The translations under genes were made by a program, and so were the position numbers. A stretch of 38,308 bases of DNA from Bacteroidales bacterium (lineage in GTDB: Bacteria > Bacteroidota > Bacteroidia > Bacteroidales > JAGOPY01): contig JAHYJL010000008.1 of assembly GCA_019429045.1 (NCBI GenBank), positions 1 through 38,308 on the forward strand. Direction: 5' to 3'. The notes under the pieces were generated by a model. It saw only the letters and a program-made list of their open reading frames with translations, ran no database searches and was not told the origin of the DNA. This document shows positions 15,783 through 23,615 of this stretch, piece after piece (within the stretch, counting starts at the first letter, position 1; each line of letters starts with the position of its first letter).

Positions 15783-16544
15783 ATGAGCTATAAAGAACAA
15801 CTGGACCTGGAGAAATTACCCTCCCATGTAGCCATTATCATGGATGGAAATGGCCGGTGGGCAAAATTCCGGGGAAAACCAAGGACATTTGGCCATCGGC
15901 ATGGGGTTACCGCTGTCAGGGAAGCGGCTGAATCAGCTGCAGAACTGGGTATAAAATACCTGACATTGTATGCTTTCTCAACAGAGAACTGGAAACGTCC
16001 GAAATTTGAAGTGGATGCATTGATGCATTTACTCCTGCAAACGATCAATAAGGAGGTTAAAACGTTAAATAAAAATAAGATTCGTTTGAATGCCATAGGG
16101 AACCTGGATTCTCTGCCTCCGCAGATTTATAAGCGGCTTTTCCAGACGATTCAGGAAACTGCGCATAACGATAGAATGACATTAACCCTTGCCCTTTCAT
16201 ATAGTTCCCGATGTGAAATTGTCGATGCGGTCAGGGATATTGCCCGTGAGATTTCCGAAAATAAAATCACCGCGGATGATATTACAGGAGATTACTTCAA
16301 CACAAAACTGCCTTCCTATCCACTGCCCGATCCTGAGCTTTTAATTCGGACAAGTGGGGAATATCGCATCAGTAATTTTTTACTCTGGCAAATTGCTTAC
16401 ACAGAACTTTACTTTTGTCAGAAATTTTGGCCCGATTTCCGGAAGGAGGATCTATATGAAGCTGTGTATAATTATCAAAGGCGAGAAAGAAGGTTTGGAA
16501 AAACAAGTGATCAGGTTCAGAAAAATATAGCGGATGAAGGTTGA
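15783..16544 (+). CDS. uppS: Isoprenyl transferase (undecaprenyl diphosphate synthase)
   Basis: UppS condenses isopentenyl diphosphate units onto farnesyl diphosphate in Z configuration to make the C55 carrier for peptidoglycan and surface glycans. The 253-residue product has the catalytic HVAIIMDGNGRWA with Asp21, the HRHGVTAVREAAE helix, TLYAFSTENWKRP, and the C-terminal LLIRTSGEYRISNFLLWQ followed by AYTELYF. All main catalytic and substrate-binding motifs are intact. The last 11 nt overlap the bamA start, which implies tight co-translation with outer-membrane assembly. Confidence 0.97.
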   Translation: MSYKEQLDLEKLPSHVAIIMDGNGRWAKFRGKPRTFGHRHGVTAVREAAESAAELGIKYLTLYAFSTENWKRPKFEVDALMHLLLQTINKEVKTLNKNKIRLNAIGNLDSLPPQIYKRLFQTIQETAHNDRMTLTLALSYSSRCEIVDAVRDIAREISENKITADDITGDYFNTKLPSYPLPDPELLIRTSGEYRISNFLLWQIAYTELYFCQKFWPDFRKEDLYEAVYNYQRRERRFGKTSDQVQKNIADEG

Positions 16545-19215
16545 TATGATTCTGGAACGGAAAAGGACTTCCTATGCAATTCTGACCGGCCCGTTGATGA
16601 TTATCCCGGTGATAATGTTGATTTTGCTTGTCTCCGGAAACACAGGAACGGCGCAGACCACCCTTGGAGAGGATATTGTTGTCGATTATACACGCCCGGT
16701 CGAATACGAAATAGGTGGCATCACTGTTACCGGTGTAGAATACCTTGATAAGAACGTGCTTGTGATGCTATCAGGACTGAATGTTGGGGAAAGGATCACT
16801 ATTCCCGGAGAAGATGTTTCCAAATCAATACGTAAGCTTTGGGGACAAGGACTATTTGAAAACATCGGGTTGTATATTACAGACATTCAAGGGGATAAGG
16901 TTTTTCTCGAGTTGAGGCTGAAGGAAAGGCCCCGTCTTTCCAAATTTTCTTTCAAAGGTGTTAATAAGACCGAAGCAGATAACCTTCGCGACAAGGTTAA
17001 GATCACGCGGGGAGATGTGGTCACGGAAAATCTGCTGATGAGTACACGGCATCGCATAAAAGCTCATTATCGTGAAAAGGGCTTTCTTGATGCACAGGTG
17101 GATATACAACAGGAACCTGATACGACCCGGGCTAACAATGTAATTCTGGATATTGTTATAAAGAAGAATAGCCGGGTTAAAATCAGTAAGATAAATGTAT
17201 ACGGCATTGAGAATTTCTCTGCTCAGAAAGTAAAAAATGCATTAAAGGAAACCAAGGAAAAGGGCATATTCCAGCCACTTGAAGATATTGAGGTGATGAT
17301 ATTTCACAGCCTCAGGGAATTTCTGAAACTCAACCCGCAGGGGATTGTTGATTCTACGATGGCACATCTGAACCGGACGGTCAAAGTGCGCATCTTTAAA
17401 GCTTCACGTTTTAACCAGATTAAATTTGACGAAGACCTGGTAAACCTTATCAAGAAGTATAACAGCGAAGGATACCGGGATGCTATCGTTGTCAGGGATT
17501 CCGTTTACCGGGATGTTGAGGGTACACTAAGCATTGACTTATATGTCGAAGAGGGCAATCAGTACTTTTTTAGAGATATAACCTGGGTAGGGAATACAAA
17601 ATATACATCTGAATACCTCAACAGCATCCTCAAGATTGAAAAGGGAGATATATATAATCGGGAGCTCCTGGAAACAAACCTTTCCTACAATCCTAATGAG
17701 CGCGATGTCAGTTCATTATACCTTGATGACGGGTATCTGTTTTTCTCTGCGGAACCTGTGGAGATTAGGGTGGATAATGACTCCATTGACATTGAGATAC
17801 GAATCCGGGAAGGTAAACAGGCCCGGATTAATAAAGTGATGATCAGTGGGAATACCAAAACGAATGACAATGTGGTGATCCGTGAATTACGCACCCGGCC
17901 CGGACAATTGTTCAGCCGTTCGGACATAATCCGTACCATCAGGGAATTGGCACAGCTCAGGTATTTTGACCCGGAAAAGATCGTTCCGGATATACAGCCC
18001 AACCCGACGGATGGAACAGTCGATATAACCTACCAGGTCGAGGAGACTTCGGCTGACCAGATTGAACTCAGCGGAGGATGGGGATATGGGAGAGTGATCG
18101 GCACCCTGGGGCTATCCTTCAATAATTTCTCTGTCAGGAACCTTTTTAAGGGTAGCGCCTGGAAACCTGTGCCCTCAGGTGACGGCCAGAAATTAAGCCT
18201 GAGAGTGCAATCATACGGTAAGGGATATCTCAGTTATAACGCTTCATTCACAGAACCCTGGCTGGGAGGCCGCAAGCCCAATGCCTTTAGTGTCACATAT
18301 TGGCATTCGCTTTTCTCTAACGGTAAATCGAAAAACGATCCGCTCCGCTCTGAATTTGTTATAGACGGTCTGACCTTCGGTTTGGGCAGGCGGCTTACCT
18401 GGCCTGATGATTATTTTACCCTTTACCAGGCCATCACACTTCAGAGGTACGAACTGTTCCAGTATTCAAGGATTTTTGCTTTCGGTTCAGGAACAGGTGT
18501 TTATCATAACTTTAACTATAATATTGTTTTTGGAAGAAATTCAATTAACCAGCCGATCTATCCGACTTTTGGCTCCGAGGTTTCTGTTTCACTGGCAGTG
18601 ACTCCTCCTTATTCGCTTTTCAACAATAAGGACTATACAGCGATGGAACCTGATGATAAATATGCATGGATTGAATACAATAAATGGAAGATAAATGCAT
18701 CTTTCTTTACGGAGATATTCCCTAAAGCGGTTATCATGACAAGGGCCAGGCTGGGATTTCTCGGGCTATATAACCAGGATATCGGTATTACACCGTTTGA
18801 GCGGTTTTATCTCGGCGGGGATGGCCTGTCGGGGTATAATAACCTTGATGGACGCGAGATTATCGGTATGCGTGGATACGGAAACGAAACCATTACGCCG
18901 GGCTATTACATTAATAAAAACATCGGCGGGACCATATTTGCCAAATATACCCTGGAATTAAGATATCCCCTTTCATTAAACCCGAGTGCCACGATCTATG
19001 CCATGGCATTCCTGGAAGGAGGCAATTCCTGGTTTAATTTTTCTGACTTCAATCCATTTCAGATTTACCGTTCTGCCGGTTTTGGCGTAAGGGTTTTTCT
19101 GCCGATGTTCGGACTGCTGGGCCTTGACTGGGGATATGGATTTGACGAGGTGCCCGGCATCCCCAATGCGAATGGTTCACAGTTTCATTTTTCGATCAAT
19201 TCATCCATCGATTAA
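16534..19215 (+). CDS. bamA: Outer membrane protein assembly factor BamA
   Basis: BamA is the Omp85 core of the machine that folds beta-barrel proteins into the outer membrane. The 893-residue product has an N-terminal hydrophobic signal segment (about 16-40). Five POTRA domains follow (about 50-510), with repeated patterns such as ITVTGVEYLD, FSFKGVNKTEADNLRDKV, INVYGIENFSAQKVKNAL, ITWVGNTKYTSEYLNSILKI and VMISGNTKTNDNVVIREL. The 16-strand barrel spans about 515-893 and includes GMRGYGNETI, the loop-6 (V/I)RG(F/Y) motif. The C-terminus is NSSID rather than a terminal Phe. It overlaps uppS by 11 nt and is followed by two periplasmic Skp/OmpH chaperones, its usual partners. Confidence 0.96.
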   Translation: MKVDMILERKRTSYAILTGPLMIIPVIMLILLVSGNTGTAQTTLGEDIVVDYTRPVEYEIGGITVTGVEYLDKNVLVMLSGLNVGERITIPGEDVSKSIRKLWGQGLFENIGLYITDIQGDKVFLELRLKERPRLSKFSFKGVNKTEADNLRDKVKITRGDVVTENLLMSTRHRIKAHYREKGFLDAQVDIQQEPDTTRANNVILDIVIKKNSRVKISKINVYGIENFSAQKVKNALKETKEKGIFQPLEDIEVMIFHSLREFLKLNPQGIVDSTMAHLNRTVKVRIFKASRFNQIKFDEDLVNLIKKYNSEGYRDAIVVRDSVYRDVEGTLSIDLYVEEGNQYFFRDITWVGNTKYTSEYLNSILKIEKGDIYNRELLETNLSYNPNERDVSSLYLDDGYLFFSAEPVEIRVDNDSIDIEIRIREGKQARINKVMISGNTKTNDNVVIRELRTRPGQLFSRSDIIRTIRELAQLRYFDPEKIVPDIQPNPTDGTVDITYQVEETSADQIELSGGWGYGRVIGTLGLSFNNFSVRNLFKGSAWKPVPSGDGQKLSLRVQSYGKGYLSYNASFTEPWLGGRKPNAFSVTYWHSLFSNGKSKNDPLRSEFVIDGLTFGLGRRLTWPDDYFTLYQAITLQRYELFQYSRIFAFGSGTGVYHNFNYNIVFGRNSINQPIYPTFGSEVSVSLAVTPPYSLFNNKDYTAMEPDDKYAWIEYNKWKINASFFTEIFPKAVIMTRARLGFLGLYNQDIGITPFERFYLGGDGLSGYNNLDGREIIGMRGYGNETITPGYYINKNIGGTIFAKYTLELRYPLSLNPSATIYAMAFLEGGNSWFNFSDFNPFQIYRSAGFGVRVFLPMFGLLGLDWGYGFDEVPGIPNANGSQFHFSINSSID

Positions 19216-19292
19216 CGCCACTTGAAATAAATGGCAAGTTTTTTGCGGTAGTTGATATAGTTCTAAATTAAAATACTACAGGAGATATGCAT

Positions 19293-20009
19293 ATGAAAAA
19301 GTTTTTGTTGATTGTGATTTTCATGGCAGGTATGACCATGGCGGGATTTAGCCAGAGATATGCGTTTGTGGATACAGACTATATTTTGAATAACATTCCA
19401 GAATACACCGATGCCCAGGCATTGCTGAATGATTTATCCGCGGAGTGGCAGAAAGAGATAGAAGCGAAATTCCAGGAAATTGATAAACTGTACAGGGATT
19501 ACCAGGCCGAATCCATTTTATTGCCTGAAGATATTAAGAAACAGCGGGAAAATGAGATCATTCAAAAGGAAAAAGAGGCCCGGGACCTGCAGCGCAAAAG
19601 ATTCGGGCAGGATGGAGACCTGTTCAAAAAGAGAATAGAACTGGTACAACCCATACAGGAAAAAATATTCAATGCCATCCAGGATATGGCAACCACCCGT
19701 AATTACGCTTTTGTTTTTGATAAGGCTTCCGGGGCATCTATTCTTTTTGCGGATTCCAAGTTTGACCTGAGTGATGATGTTCTCGACGAAGTGGGTACTG
19801 TTATGCAAACGGTAAGACGCGAAAGCAGGACCCGTCCTACGGTTCAGGCGTCAACTACCGGATCGGGTCAGGGAAGCACTTCTACAACGCCCAGGACTAC
19901 ACCTGCAGGCCAGGGGCAGACAACGCCGCAGCAAAGGCCCGCTCAAGGTGCACAGGATTCCGGAACCCAACCCTCACCTCCTCCTCCAGGGGAAAAAAGA
20001 GGCAGATAA
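19293..20009 (+). CDS. OmpH/Skp family periplasmic chaperone, with Pro/Thr/Gln-rich tail
   Basis: OmpH/Skp proteins hold unfolded outer-membrane proteins in the periplasm and hand them to BamA. The product has a signal peptide (MKKFLLIVIFMAGMTMAGFS, then Q), a strand with YAFVDTDYILNNIPEY, two long charged coiled-coil helices (about 42-130), and closing strands NYAFVFDKASGASILFADS. Residues about 178-238 form an unusual low-complexity tail rich in Thr, Pro, Gln and Gly, ending PPPPGEKRGR. ATG 19293 is preferred to ATG 19287 because AGGAG (19280-19284) is then about 8 nt away and the signal peptide starts MKK. The gene lies between bamA and a second ompH. Confidence 0.92.
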   Translation: MKKFLLIVIFMAGMTMAGFSQRYAFVDTDYILNNIPEYTDAQALLNDLSAEWQKEIEAKFQEIDKLYRDYQAESILLPEDIKKQRENEIIQKEKEARDLQRKRFGQDGDLFKKRIELVQPIQEKIFNAIQDMATTRNYAFVFDKASGASILFADSKFDLSDDVLDEVGTVMQTVRRESRTRPTVQASTTGSGQGSTSTTPRTTPAGQGQTTPQQRPAQGAQDSGTQPSPPPPGEKRGR

Positions 20010-20030
20010 CCGTTTGATTATTTATTTTTC

Positions 20031-20038
20031 TATCTTTG
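20031..20038 (+). promoter_or_regulatory. -7 box for the second ompH gene
   Basis: TATCTTTG, a perfect -7 element, lies 30 nt before ATG 20069. An in-frame TTG at 20036 is part of this box and so cannot be the start. Confidence 0.6.
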
Positions 20039-20068
20039 CCCAGCTTAAAATTATTAATCATAAAAAAG

Positions 20069-20584
20069 ATGAAACTTCATTTAAGAACAATTCTGGTGAT
20101 CATGATGTGCGCTTTTTTCAGCACCGGATTCAGCCAGGTTAATGCCAAATTAGGGTATATTGACTCCAATGAATTGTTGGATATAATGCCTGGAAAAGAT
20201 TCCATCCAGAATGTGTTGGTGAATTATGGCAGAACGTTGGAAACTCAGCTGCAAACCATGTATGCGGAATATCAGACCAAAATACAGGACTACCAGGCGA
20301 ATTCCAGGACTATGTCTGATATTATCAGGCAAACCAAAGAGAAAGAGCTGGTTGACCTGGAAACACGCATACAAACCTTCCAGCAACAGGCCGATACTGA
20401 CCTGCAGAACAAACAGGTGGAATTATTGCAACCGATGCTCGATAAAGCCAAGAATGCAATCCAGGCAGTGGCGAAAGAGAATGGCTATACCTATATTTTT
20501 GATGTGGGCACCGGCGCTTTCCTTTATTTTGAAAAGGGAGACAACATCCTTCCCCTTGTAAAAGCTAAACTGGGACTGAAATAA
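20069..20584 (+). CDS. OmpH/Skp family periplasmic chaperone (second copy)
   Basis: The 171-residue product has a signal peptide (MKLHLRTILVIMMCAFFSTG, cleavage near FSQ) and the full Skp/OmpH fold: AKLGYIDSNELLDIMPGKDS, a coiled-coil arm (about 45-125: LETQLQTMYAEYQTKIQDYQ onward) and a final strand pair with NGYTYIFDVGTGAFLYFEKG. It lacks the tail of the first copy and is the more typical Skp. ATG 20069 follows AAAAAAG and gives a clean signal peptide; the promoter box at 20031-20038 rules out an earlier start. Pairs of ompH genes after bamA are common in Bacteroidota. The two copies differ enough in sequence to be old paralogues. Confidence 0.94.
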   Translation: MKLHLRTILVIMMCAFFSTGFSQVNAKLGYIDSNELLDIMPGKDSIQNVLVNYGRTLETQLQTMYAEYQTKIQDYQANSRTMSDIIRQTKEKELVDLETRIQTFQQQADTDLQNKQVELLQPMLDKAKNAIQAVAKENGYTYIFDVGTGAFLYFEKGDNILPLVKAKLGLK

Positions 20585-20640
20585 ACTATTCAGATTTTGT
20601 AACCGGCGCTCATTCCTATCAGTGCCATAATGTTCCTGGT

Positions 20641-22254
20641 TTAGTAATCCGACAGCCCGTTACCTCCGGTAGGGATATGGTCATCTTTTTTGGGATGAGG
20701 GTAGTCAATGGAGTAGTGCAAACCACGGCTTTCCTTCCGGGCCATAGCCATTTTAATGATCAGGTAGCCTACCATGATAATATTCCGAAGCTCACACAAC
20801 TTTACCGTAAGGATCGATTTGTTATAGAGATCCTCCGTTTCACGGTAAATGATCGCCAGCCTTTCCAGCGCCCGCTGTAACCTGAGATTGGACCGTACGA
20901 TGCCCACGTAACTGGTCATGATCGACTGGACTTCTTTCAGGCTCTGGGTGATCAGCACCATCTCTTCATTCAGGATCATCCCCTCCGCATTCCATTCTGG
21001 AATATCTTCCCGTAACTTAATATTACGAAATTTTTCTTTGGAGTCGAGCGCAGCACGGTGGGAAAACACAGCTGATTCCAGTAAAGAATTGGATGCCAAA
21101 CGATTAGCACCATGTAATCCGGTTGAAGCACACTCTCCGGTAGCATACAAATGGAGAATACTGCTCCGGGCAAACTCATCCACTTTTATCCCTCCACAGA
21201 TGTAATGAGCCCCGGGCACTACCGGTATCATGTCCCTGGTAATGTCGATGCCAATACTGAGGCATTTGGCATAGATCGTTGGAAAGTGCTTGATCAGTTC
21301 ATTTCTGTCAAGATGACGGCAGTCGAGGCAAACGAAATCGTCACCCGAAATTTTCATCTCGTTGTCAATGGCACGTGCCACAATGTCACGCGGCGCCAGT
21401 GAACCCCGGGAATCATATTTATGCATGAATTCATAGCCCTCCTTCGTCTTCAGTATCCCCCCAAAACCGCGTAATGCCTCCGTGATCAGGAATGAAGGTT
21501 TTTCATCCGGATCATATAGTGTGGTGGGGTGAAATTGGATGAATTCCATGTTTTCAACAGCGCCTTTGGCCCTGTATACCATGGCAATGCCATCGCCGGT
21601 GGCGATCTCCGGGTTGGTAGTGTTGCCGTAAACCATCCCCGCACCTCCGGTTGCCAGCAGTGTGATGCGCGAAAGAATCGTGTGAATCTCCCGTGTATCG
21701 GGATTTAGAACATAGGCGCCATAGCAGGTGATGCCCTCTGTTCTCCGGTTGACATCTATGCCCAGGTGATGCTGCGTGATTATATCTACAGTAAAGTGAT
21801 TTTCCAGGATCTCAATATTCGGATGGCTCTTTATCTTGTCAAGCAACGCCCTTTCAATCTCAGCGCCGGTCTTGTCTTTATGGTGCAAGACACGGAATTC
21901 AGAATGTCCACCTTCCTTGTGTAAATCATATCGCCCCGATTTTTTTTTGTCGAAATCTACCCCCCAGTCAACCAGCTCTTTTACCCTTTCTGTCGATTCA
22001 GTGATGGCTATCCTGACAATATCAGGGTTGCTCAGGTCATCCCCCGCGTTGATCGTGTCACGGATGTGCTTTTCATAAGTATCAGGCGTATACATGACAG
22101 CAGCGATACCCCCCTGAGCGTATTTTGTGGCAGTTTCATCCGCTTTGGCTTTGGTAATGATGCAGACTTTGCCATGGTCCGCCACCTTCAGTGCGTAACT
22201 CAGCCCGGCAATGCCGGAACCAATCACTAAAAAATCAACTACTTTCCTCATCAT
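20641..22254 (-). CDS. nadB: L-aspartate oxidase
   Basis: NadB oxidises L-aspartate to iminoaspartate, the first step of de novo NAD synthesis, using FAD. The 537-residue product opens with the dinucleotide-binding loop FLVIGSGIAGLSYALKVADH. It includes TKYAQGGIAAV and HHKDKTGAEIERALL, then LLATGGAGMVYGNTTNPEIA and QFHPTTLYDP. ARDIVARAIDNEM and YATGECASTGLHGANRLASN complete the FAD-binding set; the C-terminal helical domain is present. Length is normal. It is a single gene here without nadA or nadC, convergent with ompH and 51 nt downstream of odhB on the same strand. Two adjacent ATGs (22254, 22251) are possible starts. Confidence 0.97.
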   Translation of the reverse strand: MMRKVVDFLVIGSGIAGLSYALKVADHGKVCIITKAKADETATKYAQGGIAAVMYTPDTYEKHIRDTINAGDDLSNPDIVRIAITESTERVKELVDWGVDFDKKKSGRYDLHKEGGHSEFRVLHHKDKTGAEIERALLDKIKSHPNIEILENHFTVDIITQHHLGIDVNRRTEGITCYGAYVLNPDTREIHTILSRITLLATGGAGMVYGNTTNPEIATGDGIAMVYRAKGAVENMEFIQFHPTTLYDPDEKPSFLITEALRGFGGILKTKEGYEFMHKYDSRGSLAPRDIVARAIDNEMKISGDDFVCLDCRHLDRNELIKHFPTIYAKCLSIGIDITRDMIPVVPGAHYICGGIKVDEFARSSILHLYATGECASTGLHGANRLASNSLLESAVFSHRAALDSKEKFRNIKLREDIPEWNAEGMILNEEMVLITQSLKEVQSIMTSYVGIVRSNLRLQRALERLAIIYRETEDLYNKSILTVKLCELRNIIMVGYLIIKMAMARKESRGLHYSIDYPHPKKDDHIPTGGNGLSDY

Positions 22255-22279
22255 CTGTATACATTAACAAATTATCACC

Positions 22280-22306
22280 TCTTCCCCTCTTCCCCTCTTC
22301 CCCTCT
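22280..22306. repeat. 8-bp polypyrimidine tandem repeat
   Basis: About 3.4 copies of TCTTCCCC occupy 22280-22306 and abut the odhB stop codon. On the minus (coding) strand this gives three GGGG runs separated by AAGA, plus a GG, in the odhB-nadB spacer. Confidence 0.85.
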
Positions 22307-23598
22307 CAAAGCCCCAGCAATGCAACGACCGGGTCTTTTCCTCCGAAAAGCATCTTCGCCGGGTTTTCAAGCATCTCCTTCACCTTTACCAGGAAGCTGA
22401 CCGACTCTTTGCCGTCAATGATGCGGTGATCATACGACAACGCCACGAACATCACCGGGTGAATCTCCACCTGGCCGTTCACTGCAACGGGCCTTTCAAC
22501 AATATTATGCATGCCCAGGATGGCGCTTTGCGGTGGATTGATGATGGGTGTCGACAGCATGGAACCGAAAACGCCGCCGTTGGTAATGGTAAATGTCCCG
22601 CCCTTCATTTCGTCCAGGGTGATCTTGTTGTCGCGGGCGCGCTCAGCCAGGTCCTTTATCTTCATTTCAATTTCGGCCAGCGAGAGTTTTTCAGCATTTC
22701 TGATGACCGGTACCATCAATCCTTTGGGCGTACTTACTGCGATACCGATATCGGTAAAATGATGGAATATTATTTCATCACCGTCTATTTGTGCATTCAC
22801 CTGCGGAAAAAGCTGTAAAGCTTCTGTCACGGCTTTGGTGAAAAAGGACATGAATCCCAGGTTGATATCAAATTTTTTGCTGAAAGCGTCTCTGTATTGC
22901 TGGCGGATTTTCATGATGGGTGTCATGTTCACCTCATTGAAAGTTGTCAGCATGGCTGTCTCATTTTTTACAGCCACCAGGCGATCAGCAATTTTTAAAC
23001 GCAGTGTTGACATCTTTTGCCTTTCAGATTCCCGGGTGCCTTTCCATGTGCCTGGTGAAAGCAAGGTAGGGGGACTTTGGATTTTATCCTTTTCCGAAAG
23101 GAAGAACTCGACATCTTTTTTAGAAAACCTGTATTTCCGGATCAGATCGATGAACTCCTGTTCATTCAATCCATTATTATCCAAAAGTTTACGTGCCAGT
23201 GGCGACAGGTTGGGCCGGACTTCTTCCTTTGAATTTTCAACTGTCAGGGGTGCCGGTGGCATAAGCTTTTCCGGATCAGTTTTCGCTGGTTTTTCCGATG
23301 TATCGGCGGCTTTTTCCGAAGGCTCAGCACTCTTAGCTGCCTTTTTACCCGCCGGTGCACTGGCTTTTGTATCAATCTTTGCAATCACCGACCCCACCTC
23401 GATACTTTCGCCCGGCCTGGCCAGGAAGGTGATCTTTCCCGACTGCTCTGCGCTGATGCTGAGGGTGGCTTTGTCGGAGTCGATTTCAGCGATCTCCTGG
23501 TCTTTATCAACATAAGAGCCCTCTTCCACCAGCCAACTGGCTAACTGGACTTCGCTGATCGATTCACCCGGGCTGGGGACTTTTACTTCAATAACCAT
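22306..23598 (-). CDS. odhB: Dihydrolipoyllysine succinyltransferase, 2-oxoglutarate dehydrogenase E2
   Basis: E2 carries the succinyl group from E1 to CoA in the 2-oxoglutarate dehydrogenase complex. The 430-residue product has a lipoyl domain (1-77) with the modified lysine, Lys43, in [11 protein letters not shown]. An Ala/Lys/Pro/Glu-rich linker (about 78-127) follows. The peripheral subunit-binding region (about 131-167: LSPLARKLL to [10 protein letters not shown]) departs from the usual GTGxxGRI loop. The catalytic domain (about 195-430) has [30 protein letters not shown] and the active-site [16 protein letters not shown]. It lies 17 nt after odhA in the same operon. No E3 gene is in the window. 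Confidence 0.95.
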   Translation of the reverse strand: MVIEVKVPSPGESISEVQLASWLVEEGSYVDKDQEIAEIDSDKATLSISAEQSGKITFLARPGESIEVGSVIAKIDTKASAPAGKKAAKSAEPSEKAADTSEKPAKTDPEKLMPPAPLTVENSKEEVRPNLSPLARKLLDNNGLNEQEFIDLIRKYRFSKKDVEFFLSEKDKIQSPPTLLSPGTWKGTRESERQKMSTLRLKIADRLVAVKNETAMLTTFNEVNMTPIMKIRQQYRDAFSKKFDINLGFMSFFTKAVTEALQLFPQVNAQIDGDEIIFHHFTDIGIAVSTPKGLMVPVIRNAEKLSLAEIEMKIKDLAERARDNKITLDEMKGGTFTITNGGVFGSMLSTPIINPPQSAILGMHNIVERPVAVNGQVEIHPVMFVALSYDHRIIDGKESVSFLVKVKEMLENPAKMLFGGKDPVVALLGL

Positions 23599-23615
23599 AT
23601 TCTGAATTGATAATG

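Noticed and set aside
19222-19245. Possible attenuator between bamA and ompH (ACTTG...CAAGTTTTTT)
   Set aside because: Only a 5-bp stem with a 10-nt loop, though followed by T residues. It could arise by chance.
20605-20626. Possible bidirectional terminator between ompH and nadB (GGCGCT...AGTGCC)
   Set aside because: The stem has a G-T pair and a mismatch, and there is no T-run on either side. Too weak to call.
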